Shown: piece after piece, positions 8,506 to 18,949 of the stretch
Layout of the letters: each line of letters starts with the position of its first letter
Position numbering within the stretch: the stretch's first letter is position 1
Source: Rhodothermales bacterium
GTDB taxonomy: Bacteria > Bacteroidota > Rhodothermia > Rhodothermales > UBA10348
DNA: 64,000 bases
Direction: 5' to 3'
Assembly (NCBI GenBank): GCA_028284865.1
Contig: JANQQV010000020.1
Coordinates: 310,001 to 374,000 of the forward strand
Notes under the pieces: model-generated
Told to the model about the DNA's origin: nothing
The model's database searches: none
The model's input: only the letters and a program-made list of their open reading frames with translations
Made by a program: the position numbers and the translations under genes

Positions 8506-10404
8506 TCACCTCAGGACCACGAGCGACCGCACTTCTTTCTGACGTTCGGTCCGGATGACGACCTGATACATTCCGGGAGCAACACGCGCACCACCCAAAT
8601 TGGTCAGGTCCCAGGACACTTCCAGCGAGCCTACCGACTGCCGGGAGGTTGAACCCAATGGACGCGCGACTTCCCTACCGAGGATATCGTAGATCCGAAT
8701 ATCCACTTCTGCGGCAACAGCCATATCCAACTGAATCCGGGCTCGATGGGTGACAGGGTTGGGATAGATCTGGATGTCTGATACGGCAGGCACCTCTGCG
8801 AATGCCTCGACATGGGTGCTCTGGACCTGGAAGCTGGCCAATACCGGGTCGACGCTTTCGATGGAGTTGGGCGTCAACCCAGTAACGACATAGTGATACG
8901 TAGCCCCTACTTCGAGTGCTTCTGTATCCGTCCACTCCGGCTCCCAGGAGATATGGATCAGGTTGGCAGCATCATTCGTGATCGACAGGGCATCTGGATC
9001 CAAGCCATCATCCTTGACTCTATAGATGGCAAAGCGGTTGGCGAATGTGAACCCGGTGATCGGGGGATCCCATCTGAGGAAACGGCCAGCGTCGGAAAGA
9101 TTGACCTGCAAGTTGGTTGGCGGGTCTGGTGGCCAGGTATCCTCATACTGCATGAACGGCGTGATCGCCTTGGTCGTGTAGAAATCAGACATCAGGCGCT
9201 CCGTAAGTCCCTGATTGTTGGCCGGACCCAGGCTCCTGGATCGGAAGAATATGTTGCCTTGGATACCGGCCGTGGTCCGGCTGTACGAAAGCTGCGCTGG
9301 AATCTCGTTCGCATCGAACAGGTTCGTTGCCATTGACGGAACAGCCTGATACGCTGCGATTCCCGGGTAAATGTGGAACCCTTCTGCTTCTTCAGCCCAC
9401 CAATCGGCGAGCGTTCCAAAATCCTGCCCTCCCCCGAATGGCCAATACAACTGTGGAACGAGGTAGTCGATGCTCTCTTCGAAAATCCAGGTCAGCGGAT
9501 CAGCATAGATCACGTTGTAGGCGTCGAGGCCAACAATCCCGCTCGGGACACCGTCTTTCCAGATGCCAAAGGGACTGACGCCGAATTTGACTCCGGGGTC
9601 GATGTCCTCGATGGCATCAGACACGTCGAGCATGAACAGATTGATATTGTCCCGTCGCCAGGCCTCGATAGAGCCACCCGACCCGTGCTCGTTGAATGTC
9701 GCTTCGTCCTCCAGGATGATGGCGTTCGGTGGATACGGATAGAAGTAATCGTCGAAGTGAATGCCGTCAACGGCATAGCGACCGACGATGTCGCGAATCA
9801 CATCCACGATGAACTCCCTGGCATCTGGAATGCCCGGATTGATGATCGTGACGTCATTCACGTCCAGCACCCATTCCGGATGCTGGTTCACGATGTGGTT
9901 GAAGGCCAGTCCATCCTTTCCCAGCGCAGAAACAGCTCGGAACGGATTCAGCCAGGCATGCAATTCCATCCCCCGTTCGTGTGCCAATCGAATCGCCTCT
10001 TCAAGCGGATCCCAGAAAGGCTGAGGCTCCTGACCTTGCGTTCCCGTCAGGAATCGGGACCAGGGCTCATGAGAAGAGGCGTACATGGCATCCGCCTCCG
10101 AACGGACCTGAAAGAACACAGCGTTGATACCCGTGCGGGCCAGTTCATCGAAAAGATTGGCCATGTCCGCTTGCTGGGCAGATGGTGGCAATCCACGCTG
10201 AAGCGGCCAGTCCAAGTTATATACGGTGGTGACCCAGGCACCCCGCATCTCATACTTCGGATTCTGAGCATGGGCTCTGCTCCCGGCGAGTCCGCCCAAG
10301 AGCATCAAGATCGCCGCCAATTGAGCGATGTAACCGCTTACATGACAGCCTGCTGAACTGTCGTTGCATCTCCTTCCCGCAGAAGGCTTTAGCCTGATCC
10401 CCAT
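8506..10404 (-). CDS. GHL10-type glycosyl hydrolase with FnIII-like region and T9SS sorting domain
   Basis: I prefer the ATG at 10404; a GTG at 10428 is in frame. A long basic N-region and hydrophobic stretch end at SRAHAQ, a signal peptide. The catalytic part begins MRGAWVTTVYN and has FFQVRSEADA, HAWLNPFRA and GIHFDDYFYPY, typical of the GHL10/DUF187 (FenI-like) family of TIM-barrel hydrolases linked to cell-wall or polysaccharide breakdown. An FnIII-like segment (about 430-540) follows, and the last 80 or so residues (YPNPVTHRARIQ to RSLVVLR) form a type-A T9SS sorting domain, so the enzyme should be secreted or surface-bound. It converges with the regulator gene and is divergent from the FG-GAP gene. 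Confidence 0.88.
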   Translation of the reverse strand: MGIRLKPSAGRRCNDSSAGCHVSGYIAQLAAILMLLGGLAGSRAHAQNPKYEMRGAWVTTVYNLDWPLQRGLPPSAQQADMANLFDELARTGINAVFFQVRSEADAMYASSHEPWSRFLTGTQGQEPQPFWDPLEEAIRLAHERGMELHAWLNPFRAVSALGKDGLAFNHIVNQHPEWVLDVNDVTIINPGIPDAREFIVDVIRDIVGRYAVDGIHFDDYFYPYPPNAIILEDEATFNEHGSGGSIEAWRRDNINLFMLDVSDAIEDIDPGVKFGVSPFGIWKDGVPSGIVGLDAYNVIYADPLTWIFEESIDYLVPQLYWPFGGGQDFGTLADWWAEEAEGFHIYPGIAAYQAVPSMATNLFDANEIPAQLSYSRTTAGIQGNIFFRSRSLGPANNQGLTERLMSDFYTTKAITPFMQYEDTWPPDPPTNLQVNLSDAGRFLRWDPPITGFTFANRFAIYRVKDDGLDPDALSITNDAANLIHISWEPEWTDTEALEVGATYHYVVTGLTPNSIESVDPVLASFQVQSTHVEAFAEVPAVSDIQIYPNPVTHRARIQLDMAVAAEVDIRIYDILGREVARPLGSTSRQSVGSLEVSWDLTNLGGARVAPGMYQVVIRTERQKEVRSLVVLR

Positions 10405-10421
10405 CCTTTTCGTTTTCCCTG

Positions 10422-10450
10422 TTGACACGTCAATTACGATTGTTTACACT
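10422..10450 (+). promoter_or_regulatory. Candidate promoter of the FG-GAP protein gene
   Basis: TTGACA at 10422-10427 and TACACT at 10445-10450 are separated by exactly 17 bases, a strong sigma70-like arrangement about 95 bases upstream of the ATG at 10546. It is not the Bacteroidota -33/-7 form, so the assignment is tentative. It overlaps the 5' end of the divergent hydrolase gene if the GTG start of that gene is used. Confidence 0.35.
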
Positions 10451-10536
10451 GCTGTTTCAGTGTTTTCACGATCGGGGTGACGATTCCACCCGGCGTCACC
10501 AATATCCGATCTGAGAGATCAAATCACATCCTATTT

Positions 10537-10541
10537 GGAGG
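10537..10541 (+). promoter_or_regulatory. Ribosome binding site fixing the start of the FG-GAP gene
   Basis: GGAGG lies four bases before the ATG at 10546. This is notable because most genes in the window have no clear Shine-Dalgarno sequence, and it supports this ATG over the in-frame codon at 10477. Confidence 0.6.
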
Positions 10542-10545
10542 CCCC

Positions 10546-12411
10546 ATGCGCAGAGTTACAAGTCTTTTGATGTTAGCTGCTTTCGTGCTCGTCGGAAGCG
10601 CTTTCGGTCAGAGCACTGATTATTCGTGGACCGTCCCGCTTTCTGATGAAGCTGAGCGTCCCTATTCCGCTTTCCATTCCGGCACCCGTACCGTGATGGG
10701 TCCTTATGACCTGGACGGCGACGGCATGCAGGAAATCCTCGTTTCCGACTACACCGGCGGTACCCGCGTCCACGTTCTCGAAACCGTTGGTGCTGACACC
10801 TGGGAGCACGTCTATTCCACCCCATGGTTGGATGTCACAGGCAGCACGATCAACGGTCGCGCCATTGCCGGTGGCGACCTCGACGGTGATGGCCGAGGAG
10901 AGATCGTATTCTTCTCCGGAGACGGTTTCGCCGACGGCTCTCCGTTCCCATACGGCATGTACGTGTTCGAGCACACAGGAACGGACAACGACTACGGCAC
11001 GGAGCCAACTACGGTATACGAACTGCCCAATGCCCCGAATCGCTGGCGCATGGAGCAGATCGTTATCACTGATGTCGATAATGACGGCAAGCAGGAATTG
11101 ATGACCGGTAACAACGGTAACAACGACGGTGACAACTGGTGGATCATTTCTGTTGAAGGCGACATCGGATCCGGCTTTGAGACCTGGGTCCAGGAAGCCT
11201 ACCTCAACTCCCGCGTCCGGGATTGGGACCCTGTTGACCGCGGTGGCGGATCTCCTTACGGTATTGTAGCAGCTGACCTCGACGGCAATGGCATCAACGA
11301 GATCGTCATGAGCTCGTGGAACAGCCTCAACGTTGCCATCGGTCAGGCCACTGGCCCCAACGTGTACTTCTTCCCTGATGGCACCCAAGGCCCTCAGAAC
11401 CAGCAGCTGAGCGCCGGCGTCGGTGATCACGTTGCCTTCTTTGGTCTGGATGTTGTCGACATCAACGGTGATGGCGACGATGAAGTCTTCGGTTCCGTTC
11501 TCCAGACTGGCGACGTATTCGTGGTCAACTACGAGATCGGCGAAAGCACGACGCAGATCCTTCCGGAGAATGCGAAAGTTGCTGTTGTACCCGGCCTCTC
11601 CTCCCTCGGTCTTACCGCAGGTGACCTGGACGGCGACGGCAACATGGACCTCATCGGTACAGGCTCGTCATACACCGCCAACCAGTTCAACAACAACCTG
11701 GCTCCAAACTGGGTGAACATTGTAGAGTATGTCGGTGGTGCGAACAGCGATCCAGAGGATCCTGCCAACTACTCCGATCTCGTTCAGGTCTTCTTCCCCA
11801 ACGATCAGCTTGACGACTTCGATCGCGTGACGCGCGACTCCGCAGGTGTCATCACGGAGTACCGTGAAGATGGTCAGCAAGGCCCTCAGTTCGTCTCAAA
11901 GCTTGCCTTCCTGGGTGACATTGACGGTGACATGAATAATGAGGTTGCTCTCGGTATCCAGGGTGTTGATGATTCTCTGTACACATACACGGAAGTCTTC
12001 AACCCTGCCGACTCGACGTACACGCGTTCGCTCGTTTCCGTTGAGGCAGGTCCACAGCGCGTGTTCATGCGCGTTCTCTCGGCTGGTGCCTCAGGCATCA
12101 ACATTGAAGAGGATCGGATCATCATACCGACGGACTATGTCCTCGAGCAGAACTATCCGAACCCATTCAACCCGACGACGAACATCCGCTTCGAACTGCC
12201 TCGCGACAAAGCGGTCTCCTTGACCATCTTTGACGTTTCGGGACGTGTCGTCAAGCGACTGGTAGACAATCAGTACCTGTCACAAGGCGTACACGAGTTC
12301 CAGTGGGACGGAACCAGTGATGCAGGCGGCCAAGTGGCCAGCGGTACGTATCTGTATCAGCTGAAGTTTGGCAACTTCGCGCATACCAAGACCATGGTAT
12401 TGCTGAAGTAA
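10546..12411 (+). CDS. Secreted FG-GAP/VCBS-repeat protein with T9SS sorting domain
   Basis: The 621-residue product starts with a signal peptide ending at GSAFGQ. At least seven calcium-loop repeats follow (DLDGDGMQE, DLDGDGRGE, DVDNDGKQE, DLDGNGINE, DINGDGDDE, DLDGDGNMD, DIDGDMNNE), the pattern of an integrin-like beta-propeller. The C-terminus (LEQNYPNPFNPTTNIRF through MVLLK) is a textbook type-A T9SS sorting domain. The protein is therefore likely a calcium-stabilised surface adhesin or matrix protein; the ligand is unknown. It has a strong ribosome binding site and its own terminator, so it is probably monocistronic and well expressed. Confidence 0.9.
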   Translation: MRRVTSLLMLAAFVLVGSAFGQSTDYSWTVPLSDEAERPYSAFHSGTRTVMGPYDLDGDGMQEILVSDYTGGTRVHVLETVGADTWEHVYSTPWLDVTGSTINGRAIAGGDLDGDGRGEIVFFSGDGFADGSPFPYGMYVFEHTGTDNDYGTEPTTVYELPNAPNRWRMEQIVITDVDNDGKQELMTGNNGNNDGDNWWIISVEGDIGSGFETWVQEAYLNSRVRDWDPVDRGGGSPYGIVAADLDGNGINEIVMSSWNSLNVAIGQATGPNVYFFPDGTQGPQNQQLSAGVGDHVAFFGLDVVDINGDGDDEVFGSVLQTGDVFVVNYEIGESTTQILPENAKVAVVPGLSSLGLTAGDLDGDGNMDLIGTGSSYTANQFNNNLAPNWVNIVEYVGGANSDPEDPANYSDLVQVFFPNDQLDDFDRVTRDSAGVITEYREDGQQGPQFVSKLAFLGDIDGDMNNEVALGIQGVDDSLYTYTEVFNPADSTYTRSLVSVEAGPQRVFMRVLSAGASGINIEEDRIIIPTDYVLEQNYPNPFNPTTNIRFELPRDKAVSLTIFDVSGRVVKRLVDNQYLSQGVHEFQWDGTSDAGGQVASGTYLYQLKFGNFAHTKTMVLLK

Positions 12412-12431
12412 TTCGGCCTGCCTTCGATTAT

Positions 12432-12463
12432 GGGGAGGCCCGCGAGGGCCTCCCCATTTTTTT
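12432..12463 (+). terminator. Rho-independent terminator after the FG-GAP gene
   Basis: A perfect 10-bp GC-rich stem (12432-12441 with 12446-12455) with a GCGA tetraloop is followed by A and a run of seven T (12457-12463). It lies 20 bases after the stop codon. Confidence 0.92.
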
Positions 12464-12627
12464 GCTCCTGACACGCCGTCAGGCAGTATTTTCGGGGTTC
12501 ATTCGATCAGAAAGGGGGTTCATTATTGCGACCACCGGCCTGATCAAAAACCCACGATCCCAGTTGTGATCATCGGACCAGGCAACGCGATGCCTGGTAT
12601 TCGAGCCAGAACCTTTCCGCAGAATCC

Positions 12628-15399
12628 ATGCGCAAAACGCCACTTTTCTTTCTGCTCCTCCTCTTTGTCGCCCACCTGGGGCACGCACAGGGCAAGATTG
12701 CCGGTCGTGTCACCGATGCAACAACAGGCGAAGCCCTTATCGGGGTGAATGTCTCGATCGATGGCACGACTCAGGGGACATCGACCGACATCGATGGGAA
12801 CTACATCATCCTGAATGTCCGACCGGGCGAGTATGCGCTCCGCTTCTCGTATATCGGATTCTCCACGCAGGTGGTGTCGGGTATCCGGGTCACAACCGGG
12901 CAGACTACCCGATACGATATCGAGCTGGCCGAAGAGGTCATTGAAGGCGAAGAAATCGTCATCCAGGCGGAGCGTCCGCTGGTCCAAAAGGATTTGACCT
13001 CGTCCAAGAAGACCGTCGTGGCCGAGGAAATAGATGCCCTCCCCGTGGAAGGATTCTTTGGTGTTCTGGTCACCCAGGCCGGGGTCAATCAGGGTCCGGA
13101 CGGAGCCATCCATATCCGTGGGGGTCGCTCGAATGAAGTGTCCTACCTCGTTGACGGCATGAGCGTCGGTAACCCGTTTGACACCAACGGATTGGCGACT
13201 ACCGTAGCGGCCGATGCCATCCAGGAAATGACCGTGATCTCGGGTGCGTTCAATGCCGAGTATGGTAAAGCCATGTCCGGCATCGTGAACCTGGTCACAA
13301 AGGAAGGTGATGAGCGCTACCGCGGCTCTTTCAGCTTCTACGGCGGTGACAACGTCACCAAGCATTCTGACATCTTCGGAGATCCCACAAGCACGTCGAA
13401 CCTTGGCGTGAATGTGTACACGGCAGAAGGTACCCTTTCCGGTCCCCTGCCCTTCTACAAAAAGGTGCGGTTCTTCCTGTCCGGTCGCTACGATGAGAAC
13501 AAAGGCACGATTTACGGCCGCGATCTCTTCCTCCCTTCCGACTCCGCCAACTTCAATGGCAGCCCGCAGCTTCTCGAAACGATTCGGGAGTACCGCCCGG
13601 ATTACGAGGGTCCCGCATGGTATTACGAAATGCACGGAAAGCCGTGGTATGAGTACGGCGAGAATGAGCCCCTTCCCGGTCAGGACCGGGCCCTGAATCC
13701 CCGTGAGAGCGGCAACTTCATTGCCAAACTCTCCATGCGCCCGACGAACAGCGGAAAACTCGAGTACTCGTTCATGACGGACGGTGCAAAGAGCAAGCTG
13801 TACAGCTTCGCCTACAAGTACAATCCGAACGGAACGGCGTCGAACCGCAATCGCAGCTATAACCACAGCCTGCACTGGACGCAGACTTTGAGTGATCGCG
13901 CGTTCTACACGTTGCGTGTTTCCCACGCCACCAACGAATCCCGCACGTTCCTCTATGAGGATCCGCTGAGCGACTTCTACGTGTCCTCTGGCAACATCAT
14001 CGGATTCCCGGGCAACCAATTCCTCTTCGGTGGCGATCAGAAAGGCAACACGCGCGAAGCCTCCCGCTCGATCCGGATCAAGGGTGACCTGACCCAGCAG
14101 CTGGGGATCATCCATGAGACGAAAGTCGGATTCGAGATCAACCAGCACTCGCTGGATCGCCGCAACTTTGTGACCCTTTTCGACGGTGACACGTATCGGG
14201 TGCCCACGGTGCCTGACGTCGATACTCCTGCTCACGACGTCTACGAAGACCAGACCGTATTCGAGTTCAGTGCCTATGCCCAGGACAAGCTCGAATTCGA
14301 TGATTTCATCATCAACGCCGGTCTTCGCTACGAGTACTTCCAGCCCAACGGGCTGTACTTCCCGGATATCCTCAATCCGCCAGTTGCCGAAGGTGAGTTC
14401 GAAGAGATAGCCCGCGATGCGGAAGCCACGCAGCTTCTCATGCCGCGATTGGGCGTGTCCTTCCCCATCACCGAGACGGGAATCATCCACTTCTCGTACG
14501 GTCACTTCGCCCAGATGCCACGCTTGCGGAATCTGTACCTGAACCCCGAGTTCGAGTTCAGCCTCTCCTCTGCTCCGACGTTCGGTAACACGAACATGCG
14601 TCCTGAGCGCACGGTGCAGTACGAAATCGGGCTGCAGCAGGGAATCACGAGCGAGTTGGCGTTCAACATCACTGGATTCTACAAGGATATCCGGGATTAC
14701 CTGGCGCTGCAGACCATCCGCTTCAGCACAATCGCTGGTGAGGATGTCTATAACATCTACCTGAACCGCGACTACGCGAACGTGAAGGGCGTGACGTTTG
14801 CCCTCACCAAGCGCCGCGGTCGCGACGGCATGCTTTCGGCAACGATGGACTACACGTTTCAGATCGCCGAAGGCAACAACAACCAAACGAACGCCTTCTT
14901 CTTCAACTCGATTTCTGGTCGCGAGAACGAACTGGAGCTTATCCCGCTCTCCTTCGATCAGCGTCACGTGATTTCAAGCACGGTCACCTTGACTGATCCC
15001 GGCCGCTGGGGCGCGTCTCTGATTACGTCGTACTCGACCGGATATCCATACACGCCACAGTTGTTCGACCAGAAGATTGACCAGCTTCCGAACCAGGAAC
15101 GCAAGCCGAATCTGTTCAAGATGGATGCCCACCTGTACTACGACGTGCCCGTCCAGGGTAATGCATCGATTCGGCTGTTTGCCAAAGTCTTCAATGTGTT
15201 CGACATCCTGAACGAACGGTCGGTGTTCTCAGACACCGGTCGTGCCACGTATTCGCTGAACGGTCAGCGCGGCGTTCACGCCTCGTGGGAGCCTGCTTAC
15301 GGCCTCCCGGGCATTGCTGACCTCGACGAATACAACACACGCCCACACTTTTACAGCTCGCCGCGTGAAGTGCGGCTTGGTGCCACGGTAAACTTCTGA
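12628..15399 (+). CDS. TonB-dependent receptor with carboxypeptidase-regulatory-like domain
   Basis: A 923-residue outer-membrane protein. After a signal peptide (cleavage near GHAQ) comes a carboxypeptidase-regulatory-like domain (about 24-105, starting KIAGRVTDATTGEALIGVNV), then a plug domain (IHIRGGRSNEVSYLVDG, GAFNAEYGKAMSGIVNLVT), then a long beta-barrel ending in the terminal phenylalanine expected for BAM-assembled barrels (RLGATVNF). It is not a SusC/RagA pair because no SusD gene follows; instead the next two genes encode a large exported protein and a PorV-like barrel. Substrate unknown. The 216 bases upstream contain the terminator of the previous gene and should hold the promoter of this three-gene unit. 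Confidence 0.92.
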   Translation: MRKTPLFFLLLLFVAHLGHAQGKIAGRVTDATTGEALIGVNVSIDGTTQGTSTDIDGNYIILNVRPGEYALRFSYIGFSTQVVSGIRVTTGQTTRYDIELAEEVIEGEEIVIQAERPLVQKDLTSSKKTVVAEEIDALPVEGFFGVLVTQAGVNQGPDGAIHIRGGRSNEVSYLVDGMSVGNPFDTNGLATTVAADAIQEMTVISGAFNAEYGKAMSGIVNLVTKEGDERYRGSFSFYGGDNVTKHSDIFGDPTSTSNLGVNVYTAEGTLSGPLPFYKKVRFFLSGRYDENKGTIYGRDLFLPSDSANFNGSPQLLETIREYRPDYEGPAWYYEMHGKPWYEYGENEPLPGQDRALNPRESGNFIAKLSMRPTNSGKLEYSFMTDGAKSKLYSFAYKYNPNGTASNRNRSYNHSLHWTQTLSDRAFYTLRVSHATNESRTFLYEDPLSDFYVSSGNIIGFPGNQFLFGGDQKGNTREASRSIRIKGDLTQQLGIIHETKVGFEINQHSLDRRNFVTLFDGDTYRVPTVPDVDTPAHDVYEDQTVFEFSAYAQDKLEFDDFIINAGLRYEYFQPNGLYFPDILNPPVAEGEFEEIARDAEATQLLMPRLGVSFPITETGIIHFSYGHFAQMPRLRNLYLNPEFEFSLSSAPTFGNTNMRPERTVQYEIGLQQGITSELAFNITGFYKDIRDYLALQTIRFSTIAGEDVYNIYLNRDYANVKGVTFALTKRRGRDGMLSATMDYTFQIAEGNNNQTNAFFFNSISGRENELELIPLSFDQRHVISSTVTLTDPGRWGASLITSYSTGYPYTPQLFDQKIDQLPNQERKPNLFKMDAHLYYDVPVQGNASIRLFAKVFNVFDILNERSVFSDTGRATYSLNGQRGVHASWEPAYGLPGIADLDEYNTRPHFYSSPREVRLGATVNF

Positions 15400-15518
15400 T
15401 CGAAGCCTTTCCTGACTTCCGACAGTCCGTTTAAATCGGCGCACCACCGCTACAACCTGAAGCTGAAAACGCTATCCCGGCGACCATGAAACCAAACCGT
15501 CAACGCGATACGAGTCGT

Positions 15519-18500
15519 ATGAACCCTCGCGCAGCACTTCTGCTATTTCTTGCATTCCTGCTTTCATTCCCGATTGCCCTGCAGGCCCAGGACCGGGAAC
15601 GGGGCATGGAATATGATGACGTTCGGAACTGGCTGAATCGGCAGTCCAACAAAGGCGGCGAAACCGTTGTGACCGACTGTTTCGAAGATTCAACCGACCG
15701 CAGGGACGTCATCCTGAACGGAAACCGCATCACCACCCAGATCCTGAACTTCGGATCCATCTCCGCTCCGGGAAACGTGATCACGGATATCGTCTGGAAC
15801 GGTCTGGGCTACGGATACGAATTCGGTCCTTTTGTAGCGGCTGAGATCGTGGATGAGGGTCGTCAAGACCCGAAAAGCGTCATCAAGGTTGACGAACAAG
15901 GAAACCCGGTTCTGGATGAGAATGGCGATCCGATCTACGTGATGCACATCATATCCGATGGGATTGCGTCGAACGGTGGTGAAGTCTCCCCCGATGGCTC
16001 CGAGCGTTGGGGGTGGCATCCGATTCCATGCGCCCAGCCCGTGGGATCGTTCGCGGGTATCGAGGTGGTCAGCGACGAATCAAATCTGATTCCAACTTCA
16101 GACGCTGTCGATGACAACCTGGACGGACGTCCCGACTCGTGGCCAGACAGCTGGTTCAATGAGAACCTGAAAGAGTACGTCTGGCCCGGCGCCTTGCAGC
16201 AGGGAGCTTCCAATGCGGACAAGGAAGCGCTCTACTTCATGAATGACTACGTGAACCGGGAGTTTGCGTACTACCCCTTCCCTTCTGACTCGACCAAACG
16301 CGGCCTTGGACTGGAAGTGGAAGTGCGTCTCTATCAGTGGGCCAACCCGTTGGCCGAAGATGCCATCTTCCTGGTCTACAAAATTGCGAACAAGAGTGAG
16401 AAAGACCTCGAGAAGGTCACATTCGGCATGTGGGGGGATCCGCACGTAGGTGGCCCTGGTGACTGGGCGGATGACAAGGCGGCCTTCGACACCGAGCGCA
16501 ATATGGTCTTCGCCTGGGACAACAACCTGGTTGGCGACGTCCCTGGACGAATTCCGGGATACTTCGGCTACAAATTCCTGGAAAGCCCCGGCCTTGGTAA
16601 CGAGATCATCAACGGCACCTTCTACGCCGGTGATGGCATCGATAACGATGGCGATGGCATGATCGATGAGTCCTGGACGGACGGCATCGACAATGACAAC
16701 GACTGGAATCCAGAGCGCGACGATGTTGGAATCGACGGTATCCCGGGTACTGGCGACTTTGGCGAGGACGATGGATTCCCGACCGCCGGTGACCAGTTCG
16801 ACATCACCAAGCCCGGTGAGCCGAACTTCGAGTTCACCGATATCGATGAGTCGGACATGATCGGTCTGACCTCCTTCGCCTCTCCCCGATTTGCTGGATC
16901 GCGCATCAGTGATGATGAACGCGTTTATCAGTGGGTCCGCCCTGGGCGTTTCGACGAGATTCCTTCCGAGCCGGGCGACTATGTCTTCCTGTACGGATCG
17001 GGGGACTTTCCGCTGCGTGCCGGGGAAACGAAGCGTTTCTCGATCGCCTTGCTCGTAGGTGAGAACCTGGCTGACCTCCGCCTGAATGCCGAGACGGTTC
17101 AGCAGATTTTCGATGTCGGTTACCGCTTTGCGCGTCCGCCTGAGAAGCCAACGCTTCGCGCAGTCGCTGGCGACGACAAAGTGACGCTGTATTGGGACGA
17201 TCTGGCTGAGGCCTCGGTCGATCCCCTGTCACGTGATCGGGACTTTGAGGGCTACGCGATCTATCGCTCTACGGACCACGAGTTCAGCGATCAGCAGGTC
17301 ATCACGGATATCAACGGATCCCGTTTCCTCTTCCAGCCGCTGCAGAATGAAGTTGGTGTTGAAGCCAAGTTCGACCTGGACAACGGCCTCTCCGGTCCGA
17401 GTCCCATTCCATTCCAGAATCGCGGTGTGTCCTTCGACCTCGGCGATGATACCGGGCTCTTCCACACGTACGAAGACACCGATGTCATCAACGGTCAGAC
17501 CTACTACTACGCTGTGACGGCCTACGATCGCGGATACGCACCTGGCGGCGAAGGCGACTTTGCCAACGGTATTCCGCCATCGGAAACAGCCAAAACCATC
17601 ACCTACAACCCGGTGACGGACAGCTACATTTTCGATGTCAACACGGCCAGCGTCGTGCCGCGTCCGCGCGTTGCCGGTTACGTGGCCCCGACGATCGAGG
17701 CTGCCGGCGGCATCCAGAGGGAAAGCGGATTCGGAACGGGTGACATCACGATCCGGATCATCGACGAACTGGCCGTCAAGGACGGTGGTCGATATCGCAT
17801 CTCGTTCGATGACTCGGGGTCGAGCACACGCTATTCGGTGGAAGATCAGAACACGATCATGACCCGAATCCGCGCTCTGGTGGGCAAGACCAGCTCGCTT
17901 GGCTTCCGGAATATCAGCGAGGAGACGTTCGTGCTGGCTCGCTCGGATGGTTCGGTTCTGACGGACGGCGTGGATTACCTGCTGGTCCCTGAGACAGGAG
18001 CTGTCCAGGTGATCGGTACCAATGTGGCGGACGGCGATTCGCTGACGGCCATGTTCCGATACAAGCCGATTTCCGACAGCCCCCTCATGAATGGTGAAGA
18101 AGCCAACCCCGTTTTTGACGGCATGCACTTCTTCGTCACGGACGATGCGCTTGAGATCCGCGAGGATGGAACCGGCTGGGCAGACGGAGGCCAGGGCATC
18201 ACGTATACCGTGGAGACCGCCAAAGCGGGCCCAGGACGAACGAGACAACCATTTGACTACGAGATCACGTTCTCAAACGATATCGTGGCGACGGGCTTCT
18301 CCAACAACCTGCCCCTTCCCTTCCAGGTCGTAAACGTCACGAATGGAAATCAGCCCATTGATGTGTTCGTCACTGACCTCGATCGCGACGGCGAATGGGA
18401 CGTCAATGAAGCCATCATTTTCCTGGACGTGGTCGATGATCGGTTGATCGCTTCCTGGCAAATCACTTTTGATGACATCGGTGCCTACCCAGGCAACGGC

Positions 18501-18917
18501 GACGTTTTCTTCGTGGAAACGAGCAAGCCGTTCAAGTCCAACGACATCTTCGAATTTGGTACGATGGCAGCGGCAACGGACGCGGAGTTGCTCGAGCAGG
18601 AGCTGCGCGACATTTACGTGGTGCCCAACCCGTACGTCGCTACCAACGCCCTGGAGCCGCGCAACCCGGTTTCCCGCTCCGAGCGTGGCGACCGGCGATT
18701 GTACTTCGCCAACGTACCGGCCAATTGCACCATCCGCATCTACACGCTTGCTGGCGAACTGGTTGACACGATCAATCACAACAGCACGCTCGACGACGGG
18801 AAGGCCTTCTGGGACCTTCGCACCAAGGACAACATGAACATCGCCTACGGCCTCTACATCTATCATGTGGAGTCTGAAGAAGGAACGTTCATCGGAAAAT
18901 TCGCGGTGATCAAATGA
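15519..18917 (+). CDS. Large exported surface protein with FnIII-like and C-terminal sorting-like domain
   Basis: About 1,130 residues from the ATG at 15519, which starts a clean signal peptide (MNPRAALLLFLAFLL to QAQ); an in-frame ATG at 15486 adds 11 residues. Visible parts are an acidic calcium-loop segment (GIDNDGDGMIDES), a fibronectin-III-like region (KPTLRAVAGDDKVTLYWDD, GYAIYRSTDHEF) and a C-terminal beta domain (VVPNPYVATN, IRIYTLAGELVD, YGLYIYHV, GKFAVIK) resembling T9SS sorting domains. I do not recognise a catalytic family. It lies between a TonB-dependent receptor and a PorV-like protein, so it is probably a surface partner of one of them. Its stop overlaps a possible ATG of the next gene. 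Confidence 0.75.
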   Translation: MNPRAALLLFLAFLLSFPIALQAQDRERGMEYDDVRNWLNRQSNKGGETVVTDCFEDSTDRRDVILNGNRITTQILNFGSISAPGNVITDIVWNGLGYGYEFGPFVAAEIVDEGRQDPKSVIKVDEQGNPVLDENGDPIYVMHIISDGIASNGGEVSPDGSERWGWHPIPCAQPVGSFAGIEVVSDESNLIPTSDAVDDNLDGRPDSWPDSWFNENLKEYVWPGALQQGASNADKEALYFMNDYVNREFAYYPFPSDSTKRGLGLEVEVRLYQWANPLAEDAIFLVYKIANKSEKDLEKVTFGMWGDPHVGGPGDWADDKAAFDTERNMVFAWDNNLVGDVPGRIPGYFGYKFLESPGLGNEIINGTFYAGDGIDNDGDGMIDESWTDGIDNDNDWNPERDDVGIDGIPGTGDFGEDDGFPTAGDQFDITKPGEPNFEFTDIDESDMIGLTSFASPRFAGSRISDDERVYQWVRPGRFDEIPSEPGDYVFLYGSGDFPLRAGETKRFSIALLVGENLADLRLNAETVQQIFDVGYRFARPPEKPTLRAVAGDDKVTLYWDDLAEASVDPLSRDRDFEGYAIYRSTDHEFSDQQVITDINGSRFLFQPLQNEVGVEAKFDLDNGLSGPSPIPFQNRGVSFDLGDDTGLFHTYEDTDVINGQTYYYAVTAYDRGYAPGGEGDFANGIPPSETAKTITYNPVTDSYIFDVNTASVVPRPRVAGYVAPTIEAAGGIQRESGFGTGDITIRIIDELAVKDGGRYRISFDDSGSSTRYSVEDQNTIMTRIRALVGKTSSLGFRNISEETFVLARSDGSVLTDGVDYLLVPETGAVQVIGTNVADGDSLTAMFRYKPISDSPLMNGEEANPVFDGMHFFVTDDALEIREDGTGWADGGQGITYTVETAKAGPGRTRQPFDYEITFSNDIVATGFSNNLPLPFQVVNVTNGNQPIDVFVTDLDRDGEWDVNEAIIFLDVVDDRLIASWQITFDDIGAYPGNGDVFFVETSKPFKSNDIFEFGTMAAATDAELLEQELRDIYVVPNPYVATNALEPRNPVSRSERGDRRLYFANVPANCTIRIYTLAGELVDTINHNSTLDDGKAFWDLRTKDNMNIAYGLYIYHVESEEGTFIGKFAVIK

Positions 18918-18949
18918 GCGGCATCCAATTCAACCCAACACAGCTCATG

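Noticed and set aside
9373-10356. 327-codon plus-strand frame opposite the GHL10 hydrolase
   Set aside because: Antisense to a gene with signal peptide, catalytic domain and T9SS tail.
12544-14967. 807-codon open frame on the minus strand across the TonB-dependent receptor gene
   Set aside because: It lies antisense to a clear receptor, has no recognisable domain, and its composition follows from the codon bias of the real gene.
17229-18248. 339-codon minus-strand frame inside the large exported protein gene
   Set aside because: No domain or start context; shadow of the real gene.
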